43,927 bases of DNA from Myroides phaeus. GTDB taxonomy: Bacteria; Bacteroidota; Bacteroidia; Flavobacteriales; Flavobacteriaceae. The notes under the pieces were generated by a model. The model made no database searches. It was not told the DNA's origin and saw only the letters and a list, made by a program, of their open reading frames with translations. This document shows positions 7,515 to 15,424 of the stretch, piece after piece. The DNA lies in assembly GCF_900099675.1 (NCBI RefSeq), contig NZ_FNDQ01000021.1, positions 1 through 43,927 of the forward strand. Reading direction: 5' to 3'. Every line of letters begins with the position of its first letter. Position 1 is the stretch's first letter. Both the position numbers and the translations under genes were made by a program.

Positions 7515-9413
7515 ATGAGCGACGCTTTAAAACACGAATGTGGTATTGCGGTTTTAAGACTAAAAAAACCGTTATCCTATTACAAAGAAAAGTACGGGAG
7601 TACTTTCTATCCTATACAAAAAATGTATTTGTTGATGGAGAAACAACACAATCGAGGGCAAGATGGAGCTGGCCTTGCAAGTATCAAATTAGATATGGAG
7701 CCAGGTGAACGTTACATCAGCCGTGTTCGTTCTAACAAAGCACAACCAATACAAGACATCTTCATGCAGGTTAATGGACGCATTAACGAAGAATTGCTTG
7801 AACATCCGGAGTACGTAAATAATGTAGACTTACAGAAAAAACACATCCCTTATTTAGGTGAGGTTTTCTTAGGACACGTTCGCTATGGTACTTTCGGAAA
7901 AAACAATATTGAAAGTGTTCATCCTTTTTTACGTCAAAACAACTGGATGCACAGAAATTTAATTGTTGCTGGAAACTTCAACTTAACTAATGTTCGCGAA
8001 CTTTTTCAAGATTTAGTTAGCCTTGGTCAGCACCCTAAAGAAATGTCTGATACTATTACTGTAATGGAAAAAATCGGACATTTCTTAGATGATGAAGTAA
8101 CAGACTTGTATTACAAAATTAAAGAGGAAGGCTATTCTAAAAGAGCGGCTTCTCCAAAGATTGGTGAACGTTTAGACGTTGCTCGTATCTTGAGAAGAGC
8201 TTCTAAAAACTGGGATGGTGGATTTGCTATGGCAGGAATGATCGGACACGGAGATGCTTTCGTTTTACGTGACCCTGCTGGTATTCGCCCTGCTTTTTAT
8301 TATGAGAATGATGAAATCGTTGTTGTAACAAGTGAAAGACCAGTTATTCAAACTGCTTTTAATGTTCCTTTTGAAGATATTAAAGAACTTGATCCTGGTA
8401 AGGCAATTATCATCCGTAAAGATGCCTCTGTTCACTTTGAACAAATCTTAGAACCATTACCTTTAAAAGCTTGTTCTTTCGAAAGGGTTTATTTCTCAAG
8501 AGGTAATGATGCTGAGATTTATCAAGAGAGAAAAGACTTGGGTAAACTTATTTTCCCAGAGGTTCTAAAAGCTATTGATAACGATACAGACAATTCTGTT
8601 TTTTCATATATTCCTAATACTTCTGAGACTTCTTTCTACGGTATGGTTGAAGGTGCACAAGACTTCTTAAACCAGCGAAAAATTGCAGATATTCTTAAGC
8701 ATAAAGAGGCACTGTCTGAAGCGAAGTTACAAGAGATTTTATCAGTTAAATTAAGAACTGAAAAAATTGCAGTAAAAGATGCTAAGCTTAGAACATTCAT
8801 TACTGATGATAGTAGTAGAGATGATTTAGTAGCACACGTTTATGATGTAACTTACGGTGTTATTAAACCTACTGATAACCTAGTAATTATTGATGATAGT
8901 ATCGTACGTGGTACTACTTTAAAGAAAAGTATAATCCGTATGTTAGATCGCCTTAACCCAAAACAAATTGTTGTTGTTTCTGCTGCACCTCAAGTTAGAT
9001 ATCCTGACTGTTATGGTATTGACATGGCTAAATTAGAAGGTTTAATTGCTTTTCAAGCTGCTATTGAACTATTGAAGGAGAGAAACCTGTTAAGTCTTGT
9101 AGACGATGTTTACACGCGTTCTAAAGCTCAGGAAAACTTTGCTGATAGTGATATAATAAACTACGTTAAAGAAATTTACGCTCCTTTTACTGATAATGAA
9201 ATATCTGATAAGATTGCAGAAATGGTAAAAGACTCAGAAATTAAGTCTAACGTAAAAGTAGTATTCCAAACTATAGATAATTTACACATTGCTTGTCCTA
9301 AAAACTTAGGTGATTGGTACTTTACAGGTAACTATCCAACAGTTGGTGGAAATAGAGTTGTAAATAGAGCATTCATCAACTACTATGAAGGTAGAGATGA
9401 AAAACCATATTAG
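7515..9413 (+). CDS. purF: Amidophosphoribosyltransferase
   Basis: This enzyme commits PRPP to purine synthesis, forming phosphoribosylamine with glutamine as nitrogen donor. The glutaminase nucleophile is C9 in HECGIAVLR. An 8-residue leader must therefore be cleaved to free it, as known for Bacillus-type PurF. The N-terminal Ntn domain includes QHNRGQDGAG and GHVRYGT. The PRPP site is VIIDDSIVRGTT at about 457-468. At 632 residues it is longer than E. coli PurF (about 505), with extra segments after the first strand and near the C-terminus. The PfkB gene precedes it on the same strand. It converges on the DASS gene through a shared terminator. Confidence 0.94.
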   Translation: MSDALKHECGIAVLRLKKPLSYYKEKYGSTFYPIQKMYLLMEKQHNRGQDGAGLASIKLDMEPGERYISRVRSNKAQPIQDIFMQVNGRINEELLEHPEYVNNVDLQKKHIPYLGEVFLGHVRYGTFGKNNIESVHPFLRQNNWMHRNLIVAGNFNLTNVRELFQDLVSLGQHPKEMSDTITVMEKIGHFLDDEVTDLYYKIKEEGYSKRAASPKIGERLDVARILRRASKNWDGGFAMAGMIGHGDAFVLRDPAGIRPAFYYENDEIVVVTSERPVIQTAFNVPFEDIKELDPGKAIIIRKDASVHFEQILEPLPLKACSFERVYFSRGNDAEIYQERKDLGKLIFPEVLKAIDNDTDNSVFSYIPNTSETSFYGMVEGAQDFLNQRKIADILKHKEALSEAKLQEILSVKLRTEKIAVKDAKLRTFITDDSSRDDLVAHVYDVTYGVIKPTDNLVIIDDSIVRGTTLKKSIIRMLDRLNPKQIVVVSAAPQVRYPDCYGIDMAKLEGLIAFQAAIELLKERNLLSLVDDVYTRSKAQENFADSDIINYVKEIYAPFTDNEISDKIAEMVKDSEIKSNVKVVFQTIDNLHIACPKNLGDWYFTGNYPTVGGNRVVNRAFINYYEGRDEKPY

Positions 9414-9425
9414 AATTCGTTAATT

Positions 9426-9472
9426 ATTATACATAAAAAAGACTGCCATTGGCAGTCTTTTTTATGTATAAT
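9426..9472. terminator. Bidirectional terminator, purF and DASS transporter
   Basis: A perfect 22-bp stem (9426-9447 with 9451-9472) has the 7-bp core GACTGCC, flanked by six A and six T, and a 3-nt loop. It has a T-run in both directions and lies between two convergent genes. Confidence 0.92.
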
Positions 9473-9483
9473 CTTTTCTTTTA

Positions 9484-10884
9484 TTAACTCAACCAGAAAT
9501 AATAAGCGATAGTAGCAATTAATATTGAACAAATAATATTCAAGATAAAACCTGCCTTCATCATATCTTTCTGTTGGATAAATCCTGTACCAAATACAAT
9601 AGCATTTGGAGGTGTAGCTACTGGCAGCATAAAAGCACACGATGCTCCTAATCCAATAATCATTGAAAGTCCAAGTGGTGCAATACCTAACTCCTCTGAA
9701 ATAGAAATAAAAATTGGTACTAATAAGGCAGCACTCGCAGTATTTGATGTAAACTCAGTTAAGAAGATAATAAAGAACGAAACTACTAAACCAATAGTGA
9801 AATAGTGGCTTCCTTTTATCAAGGAAACTAATACATCAGCCATTACTTTACTTGCTCCTGAATCTTTCAGAACCATACTTAATGTAAGTCCCCCTCCGAA
9901 CAATAGTAAAACTCCCCAGTCAACATTATGTTGTAATTCTTTCCATCTCGATACTTGACTTACACAAATTAAAATAAAAGCCATTAAAGAGATGAAAGAG
10001 TCAAAATTAGTAAACTTCCCTTCAAACCCTACAAAACTTGCTACCAAAGGATTTAAGTCGTTACTAAAAATCCAACATAAAGCTGTAAAAATAAATATTC
10101 CTAACGTTAACCATCTATCAAAATTCATTGGTATTGTCTCCGTTGAATGATTAAATCTAAAATTCAACTGTGGTCTAAAAACCAAATAAATAATACCAAT
10201 AACTATTGGCAATAAGACAACTACCATCGGTAATCCCATCTTCATCCAATCAGCAAACGAAATATTTAATTGTGAAGCTACAATGGCATTAGGTGGACTA
10301 CCTACCACTGTTCCCATACCTCCTACACTCGCACTATAAGCTATACCTAATAGCACAAATACATAAGTAGATCGATATTTTGTTCTGTCTAACTGACTTA
10401 AAACTCCTACTACTAATGGTAACATCATTGCAACCGTTGCTGTATTACTTATCCACATAGACAGCACTGCTGTTGCTCCAAACAAATAAAATACTGCATA
10501 AGACAATCTCCCTTTTGCCAGGTACATAATCTTATTGGCTATTATCGTATCAAGCTTTTGCACGTGAAGTGCTCCTGCTAATACAAAACCTCCTAAAAAC
10601 AAGAAGATCGTAGGGTCTGCAAAAGATGCTAAGGCTGGTTTTGTATCTGTCAACCCTAATGCAATAGCGAGTACGGGGACAAATATTGCAGTCGTTGTAA
10701 CGTGAATTGCTTCCGTTAACCATAATACCGCAACAAACACCAAAAGAGCTAACCCCTTGTTTACTTGAGGTTCATACGGTAAGTAGTTTACTAATAATAG
10801 TAAGGTAACGACATTAAAAAATATAATGAGGTAATTACGTATAGACTTATGAGGTCGTCTTTCTGGTTCGTAATCTAATTTCAT
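9484..10884 (-). CDS. DASS-family (SLC13) sodium-dependent anion symporter
   Basis: This 466-residue inner-membrane transporter is probably for di- or tricarboxylates or sulfate. About a dozen hydrophobic segments span the protein. The two repeated Ser-Asn-Thr motifs of the family are present: SNTATVAMMLP in the first half and TSNTASAALLVP in the second. Each is followed by a proline/glycine-rich hairpin (GSPPNAIVAS and VATPPNAIVFGTG). The N-terminus is basic (YEPERRPHKSIRN). It is a single-gene unit with its own promoter and shared terminator. The exact substrate is not decidable here; C4-dicarboxylate uptake is a reasonable default. Confidence 0.88.
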   Translation of the reverse strand: MKLDYEPERRPHKSIRNYLIIFFNVVTLLLLVNYLPYEPQVNKGLALLVFVAVLWLTEAIHVTTTAIFVPVLAIALGLTDTKPALASFADPTIFLFLGGFVLAGALHVQKLDTIIANKIMYLAKGRLSYAVFYLFGATAVLSMWISNTATVAMMLPLVVGVLSQLDRTKYRSTYVFVLLGIAYSASVGGMGTVVGSPPNAIVASQLNISFADWMKMGLPMVVVLLPIVIGIIYLVFRPQLNFRFNHSTETIPMNFDRWLTLGIFIFTALCWIFSNDLNPLVASFVGFEGKFTNFDSFISLMAFILICVSQVSRWKELQHNVDWGVLLLFGGGLTLSMVLKDSGASKVMADVLVSLIKGSHYFTIGLVVSFFIIFLTEFTSNTASAALLVPIFISISEELGIAPLGLSMIIGLGASCAFMLPVATPPNAIVFGTGFIQQKDMMKAGFILNIICSILIATIAYYFWLS

Positions 10885-10917
10885 AATGTTCTGTTTTATA
10901 ATTTTAACTTATATTAA

Positions 10918-10948
10918 CAAATGTATATTATTAAAATAATTTATACAA
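10918..10948 (-). promoter_or_regulatory. Promoter of the DASS transporter gene
   Basis: On the minus strand TTG (10946-10948), a 20-bp spacer and TACATTTG (10918-10925) match the Bacteroidota consensus in both boxes. The -7 box lies 33 nt before the ATG. Confidence 0.7.
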
Positions 10949-11101
10949 CAAAAAAAATAGAAGAAATACGAATAAACTATTTTTTTTAACAATTTATTAT
11001 ATTACATATAATTACCACACTCATTTACAGGATTAAATTACATTATACATAAATTTGATGAATTTATTTCAATAAACAGCGAGTATAATATACCCATAAA
11101 A

Positions 11102-11123
11102 AAACCACCCAATTGGGTGGTTT
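11102..11123 (-). terminator. Terminator of the desaturase-HD operon
   Basis: AAACCACCC and GGGTGGTTT flank an AATT centre in a 22-bp perfect palindrome, 22 nt past the HD gene stop. Seven or more T follow on the minus strand. Confidence 0.85.
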
Positions 11124-11145
11124 CTTTTTTCTTATTTAAAAAAGA

Positions 11146-11796
11146 CTATGCCTTTCCTTCCCATTCAGAATAAAACTGAGCCAAATAAAGTTCCATAAAC
11201 TTATGACGCTCTTCTGCCAGTTTCAATCCTGTTTGTGTATTCATTAAATCTTTTAATCGAAGTAATTTCTCATAAAAGTGATTGATTGTAGTCCCTTTGC
11301 TATTTTTATATTCCTCCTTTGACATTCCTATCTTAGGTTCAATTGTAGGATCATAAATCAAATTATTCTTATAACCTCCATAGTTAAAGGTTCTTGCAAT
11401 ACCAATTGCACCAATTGCATCTAAACGGTCTGCATCTTGAACAATATCTAACTCTTTAGAACGAAATTTCTGTTCAAAATTCCCTCCTTTAAATGAAATA
11501 TTTTCAATCCCTTTTACAACATGGTCAATTACCTCATCGCTAAACGATAGATCACTTAAAAGAGTACGTGCTTTTGTAGGTCCCACAGTTTCATCTCCAC
11601 CGTGAAACTTACTATCTGCAATATCGTGCAATAAAGCAATTAACTTTACCACAGTGATATCTACTTCTCCTTCTTGTTTTGCAATAGTCATTGAACTTTT
11701 ATAAACACGCTCTATATGAAACCAATCGTGTCCACTTTCTGCGTTTTCAAGTTCTTTTTTAACGTATAAAACTATTGCCTCTATTCGTTTATCCAT
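11146..11796 (-). CDS. HD-domain phosphohydrolase
   Basis: This 216-residue protein is a metal-dependent HD-superfamily hydrolase of the YedJ/PgpH-like single-domain type. The metal-binding set is visible: H27 in HDWFHIERVY, H57-D58 in ALLHDIADSKF and D121/D123 in QDADRLDAIGA. The family acts on nucleotides or other phosphoesters, but the substrate is not predictable. It starts 22 bp after the desaturase stop and shares its terminator, so the two are cotranscribed. No functional link to lipid synthesis is evident from sequence. Confidence 0.85.
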   Translation of the reverse strand: MDKRIEAIVLYVKKELENAESGHDWFHIERVYKSSMTIAKQEGEVDITVVKLIALLHDIADSKFHGGDETVGPTKARTLLSDLSFSDEVIDHVVKGIENISFKGGNFEQKFRSKELDIVQDADRLDAIGAIGIARTFNYGGYKNNLIYDPTIEPKIGMSKEEYKNSKGTTINHFYEKLLRLKDLMNTQTGLKLAEERHKFMELYLAQFYSEWEGKA

Positions 11797-11818
11797 TGTA
11801 ATAAAAATTTGTTGTTTG

Positions 11819-12817
11819 CTATTTTATGATAGCTGGACGAACCCATTTAAAGATTTGCTCCTCTTTACCAACAACCATTCTATCAGCTACACGAGCCATT
11901 CTTGTTGGAAGTTTCATCAAATAGTCTCTTGCCTTTTCTGCCTCATCTGTTAGATTTGTCAGCTCTCCAATTTGCCATCTATCAATTAACTTTTGCATAA
12001 TATCAATATAATCATGCGCTGTATATACTCCTATCCTTTGTGCTGAATCTGAGAACTTCTCAAACGCATCTCCCATCTTACCTCCTGATTCTCTAATCAA
12101 GTTAGCTGGCATTGTAATTTTACGTTTCATCATATCTACAAAAGCAAGCATCATTTCACTTGGATCTACTTTAAAGATACGATCTACAAACTCGCTATAT
12201 GCGTGGTGGTGTCTCATTTCATCTCCAGCAATCAAACGACAAATCTTTGACAATTTATGATCGCCATATTGCTTAGCTAACTTAGCAACACGATTATGCG
12301 AAATATATGTAGCTAATTCTTGAAAACTTGTAAATACAAAGTTCTTATAAGGATCTCTGTCTGTTCCTGGATCAAATCCATCGTTAATCAAGTGTTGAGT
12401 TGTGATTTCCACTTCTTTCATATTTACTCTTCCTGATAGATAAAGGTACTTGTTTAACAAATCTCCATGGCGATTCTCTTCTCCAGTCCAGTGACGAATC
12501 CACTTTGCCCATCCATTACCACCTTCTTCTTCTTTCTGTTTAACACCTTCTACGTCCATTAACCAAGACTCATATGTTGGCAACGCCTCCTCTGTAATAG
12601 TATCTCCTACTAATACTACCCAGAAATCGTATGGTAACTCTTTTGCGTATTCGCGCAACTCTTTTACATCTTCTATAAAATTCTCTCCTTCTGAATCTGG
12701 TAACAAATCAGATGGCTGCCATATTTTCTCTACAGGAATCAAATAGTTTTCTACAAAACTATCGATATTCTTTTCTAAGAAGTGCATTACTTCTAAGCGA
12801 ACATTCTTTATTGACAT
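11819..12817 (-). CDS. Acyl-ACP desaturase
   Basis: This is a soluble di-iron stearoyl-ACP-type desaturase that introduces a double bond into acyl-ACP. The 332-residue protein carries both iron-binding repeats, EENRHG (113-118) and DEMRHH (199-204). The partner carboxylates lie in EEALP (76-80) and FQELAT (165-170). This is the plant plastid/actinobacterial class, not the membrane histidine-box class. With plsC upstream and fatty acid genes elsewhere in the window, it fits membrane lipid unsaturation. Electron donors are not encoded nearby. Confidence 0.92.
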   Translation of the reverse strand: MSIKNVRLEVMHFLEKNIDSFVENYLIPVEKIWQPSDLLPDSEGENFIEDVKELREYAKELPYDFWVVLVGDTITEEALPTYESWLMDVEGVKQKEEEGGNGWAKWIRHWTGEENRHGDLLNKYLYLSGRVNMKEVEITTQHLINDGFDPGTDRDPYKNFVFTSFQELATYISHNRVAKLAKQYGDHKLSKICRLIAGDEMRHHHAYSEFVDRIFKVDPSEMMLAFVDMMKRKITMPANLIRESGGKMGDAFEKFSDSAQRIGVYTAHDYIDIMQKLIDRWQIGELTNLTDEAEKARDYLMKLPTRMARVADRMVVGKEEQIFKWVRPAIIK

Positions 12818-12894
12818 AATACATTTGTTTACGCCTCACTACTTTGGGTTTGGTTTAGTTTGTTTGAGTAGGTTGGCTATTATAATTTATTCTT

Positions 12895-13626
12895 TTATTC
12901 TAATTTAGTTTTGATTTTCTCCTCGATTACTTGCATCAAAGTAGGAAAATCATAATCACCTATATTTAGTGGTTTGTGTGCATATAATTTGATACGCGCT
13001 CCTAATCCGTAAGGAAATTTTCCATAGCGAAATAACTTCCAAGAATTATTAATTGTCAAGGGCACTACTAAAGCATTGGGAGCAAACTTACAAAGCATTT
13101 TTACCCCATTTTCTGAGAAACGTTTTAATTGTCCATCTCTACTTCTTGTCCCCTCAGGAAAAATAACCGCAGATCGATTATATTTTGTTATATACTGCCC
13201 TAAAGATTTTATAGCTCCTAAAGCTTGTTTAGCATCCTTTCTATCTATTAGAACGGATCCTCCGTGTTTTAAATTATATGAAACACTTGGAAAACCTTTT
13301 CCAAGTTCTTTTTTACTAACAAATTTTGGATGATTATTTCTGAAAAACCAAATCATCATTGGAATATCAAACATACTTTGATGATTCGAAACAAAAATTA
13401 TTGGTCGATCAGTTGGTAATTTTTCTTCTTGTTCGAACTTATAAGTTGTTCCTAAAATCCCCGTACCAGCCATTAGCCACCATACTAACCAATCCACCAC
13501 TTTTTTGTGTGCTTGATAGCCGAATAGATTAAACGCCAGCCATTGAAGTCCGTGAAAAAAAATCAAGATGATTAATAGGCAAGCCGCAAAAAGGATAGAA
13601 ATTGGATACGATATTATTTTTTGCAT
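12895..13626 (-). CDS. plsC: 1-acyl-sn-glycerol-3-phosphate acyltransferase
   Basis: This enzyme acylates lysophosphatidic acid to phosphatidic acid at the inner membrane. The 243-residue protein has an N-terminal hydrophobic segment (about 8-32). The acyltransferase motif NHQSMFD (81-87) supplies H82 and D87, and the phosphate-binding motif is FPEGTRSR (156-163). The length suits the family. It lies 77 bp upstream of the desaturase gene on the same strand; both act in membrane lipid formation and may share a transcript. Confidence 0.92.
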   Translation of the reverse strand: MQKIISYPISILFAACLLIILIFFHGLQWLAFNLFGYQAHKKVVDWLVWWLMAGTGILGTTYKFEQEEKLPTDRPIIFVSNHQSMFDIPMMIWFFRNNHPKFVSKKELGKGFPSVSYNLKHGGSVLIDRKDAKQALGAIKSLGQYITKYNRSAVIFPEGTRSRDGQLKRFSENGVKMLCKFAPNALVVPLTINNSWKLFRYGKFPYGLGARIKLYAHKPLNIGDYDFPTLMQVIEEKIKTKLE

Positions 13627-13644
13627 CAGTTTAGTCGTTTAAGG

Positions 13645-13652
13645 CAAATATA
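13645..13652 (-). promoter_or_regulatory. Possible -7 box of plsC
   Basis: The minus strand reads TATATTTG, 18 nt before the plsC ATG and downstream of the bacilliredoxin terminator. A -33 box is not clear, since the terminator stem occupies that place. Confidence 0.5.
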
Positions 13653-13666
13653 CACTTAAAAAAAAA

Positions 13667-13683
13667 ACCACCTTATTGGTGGT
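13667..13683 (-). terminator. Bacilliredoxin gene terminator
   Basis: ACCACC pairs with GGTGGT around a 5-nt loop, with ten T following on the minus strand. It is 8 nt past the stop of the bacilliredoxin gene. Confidence 0.8.
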
Positions 13684-13690
13684 CTCTTTT

Positions 13691-14101
13691 TTAGCAATAT
13701 TCTTTAAAAGCATCCATTAAATTCTCTGCGATTATCTCAGCAGGGTGACCTTCAATGTGATGTCTCTCTAACATATGAACTAATTCTCCGTCCTTAAACA
13801 ATGCCATTGCTGGTGATGATGGAGGGAACGGGAACATGTGTTGACGTGCTGCATCTACTGCATCTTTATCCACACCTGCAAAAACAGTCACAATTTGACT
13901 TGGTTTTTTATCTCCTTTTAAACTCATAATTGCACCTGGACGAGCGTTACGAGCTGCACATCCACATACTGAATTTACAACTACTAAAGTTGTTCCTCCT
14001 TTTGCTAAAGTAGCCTCTACTTCTTCCGCTGTATGTAATGATTCAAATCCTGCATCAACTAATTCTTGACGCATTGGTTTTACTATTTCTTCTGGATACA
14101 T
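13691..14101 (-). CDS. BrxA/BrxB family bacilliredoxin
   Basis: This 136-residue thioredoxin-fold protein belongs to the YphP/YqiW family. It shows the characteristic C46-G47-C48 motif in [14 protein letters not shown] and the conserved start [14 protein letters not shown]. In Bacillus, members remove bacillithiol from mixed disulfides on proteins. In flavobacteria the relevant thiol partner is less certain. It is a single-gene unit with its own terminator. A TAACTTTG -7-like box lies at 14130-14137 on the minus strand. Confidence 0.9.
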   Translation of the reverse strand: MYPEEIVKPMRQELVDAGFESLHTAEEVEATLAKGGTTLVVVNSVCGCAARNARPGAIMSLKGDKKPSQIVTVFAGVDKDAVDAARQHMFPFPPSSPAMALFKDGELVHMLERHHIEGHPAEIIAENLMDAFKEYC

Positions 14102-14180
14102 AATATTTAATCTAAATTAGGTTATATAGCAAAGTTACATTTTTTATCAAACATAAAAACACTTGAATTATAAAGAAATG

Positions 14181-15332
14181 TTATACTTTACTTTTATTGC
14201 CTTTTTTCATTTTATTCAACCAAATGAATATCCCTGTTACAGGTAAACTCGTTGCTATTAAACAAACTATAAAATAAATCACTTTTGAAAATGTTCCGTA
14301 AATATCTCCAAAGTGTAACGCTCTGATTGATCCTGCTATCTTTTCTCCTACTGTTTTATCAGCAAAAATCTCCTTTTTTAAAAGCTTTCCTGAATATTGG
14401 TCAATAAAAACTCTATCATTTACAGTTTCATTAAATCGAGCTAATTCATTCTTATTTACTTCAAAACTTCCTTTTTCTCCCTTAGGAAAACTAATTGATA
14501 CTGTTCTTGCTTCAAATGGCAACTCTGTATTCCCAATCGCCATTACTTTGGACAAATCAAGTGTTTTGGCATCTTCAAGTAAAACAGATTCTGGTTTTAC
14601 CTCATCTCTACCTCCAAAAACCTTCGCTCCTAATACACTACTCAATCCGTCTCTATACCATTCAAAAGACCAACAAAGTCCTGTTAAGGACATAATCACA
14701 ACAATGAGTAAAGTATAAAATCCTAACGTATTATGTAAATCGTGGTTTATTCTCTTCCAATTTGCTCTAAACTTAATCTTAAAACCTGGCTTTAGACTTT
14801 TCCATCCTTTAATTTTCTTTGGAAACCACAACACCAATCCCGAAATTGATAAAATAACAAATATTATTGTTGCAATTCCTACAATCGGACGTCCAATCTT
14901 CATATCTAACAATAACCATCTATGCAGTTTAAAAACCGTCATAAAAAACTCATTCGCCGGACCTTTGCCTTCTCCTACAAATGCAGCAGTGTATTGGTTA
15001 ACATAAATAGTCTCTCCTTTTTTTTCTTTATCAGCAAAGCCTACTGAAAAAACATAGGGTTTGTTCTCTTTATGTGACACAACTACTCGCTGTACATTAC
15101 CTCCGCTCTTTTGTTCTACGATAGCTTTCAACTCATCAATTGGCAATACCTCTTTTTTAACCTCAACTAAAGTGTACATATCTGGTGCTAAAAATGATTG
15201 AATCTCACTTTTAAAGGTATAGATTGTTCCTGTCAAACAAACAATAAACAACACAAGTGAACTTGCTATTCCTAACCACAAATGCACATCATTTATAAAT
15301 GTACGAAACGAATACTTCGGCTTTGTTTTCAT
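14181..15332 (-). CDS. PepSY-domain membrane protein (siderophore utilisation type)
   Basis: The 383-residue inner-membrane protein has about four hydrophobic spans: roughly 20-42, 145-172, 202-225 and 355-378. A large periplasmic region lies between them. The start FINDVHLWLGIASSLV and the histidine in MTVFKLHRWLL fit the PepSY-associated TM-helix family. Members often lie next to TonB siderophore receptors and are thought to take part in reducing ferric siderophores. The adjacent upstream gene is indeed such a receptor, 92 bp away on the same strand. Confidence 0.83.
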   Translation of the reverse strand: MKTKPKYSFRTFINDVHLWLGIASSLVLFIVCLTGTIYTFKSEIQSFLAPDMYTLVEVKKEVLPIDELKAIVEQKSGGNVQRVVVSHKENKPYVFSVGFADKEKKGETIYVNQYTAAFVGEGKGPANEFFMTVFKLHRWLLLDMKIGRPIVGIATIIFVILSISGLVLWFPKKIKGWKSLKPGFKIKFRANWKRINHDLHNTLGFYTLLIVVIMSLTGLCWSFEWYRDGLSSVLGAKVFGGRDEVKPESVLLEDAKTLDLSKVMAIGNTELPFEARTVSISFPKGEKGSFEVNKNELARFNETVNDRVFIDQYSGKLLKKEIFADKTVGEKIAGSIRALHFGDIYGTFSKVIYFIVCLIATSLPVTGIFIWLNKMKKGNKSKV

Positions 15333-15359
15333 AAGCGAAAAAAATTGAATTTAACCACA

Positions 15360-15389
15360 AAACACGGCCCCATTAATAGGACCGTGTTT
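15360..15389 (-). terminator. Hairpin between the siderophore receptor and PepSY genes
   Basis: AAACACGG pairs with CCGTGTTT, and two further G-C pairs follow one mismatch around a short loop. The T tract on the minus strand is only four bases. It may terminate some transcripts and let others continue into the PepSY gene. Confidence 0.55.
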
Positions 15390-15424
15390 GGTTGGACTAA
15401 TTAGTATTGTGTAAAAACTATTGA

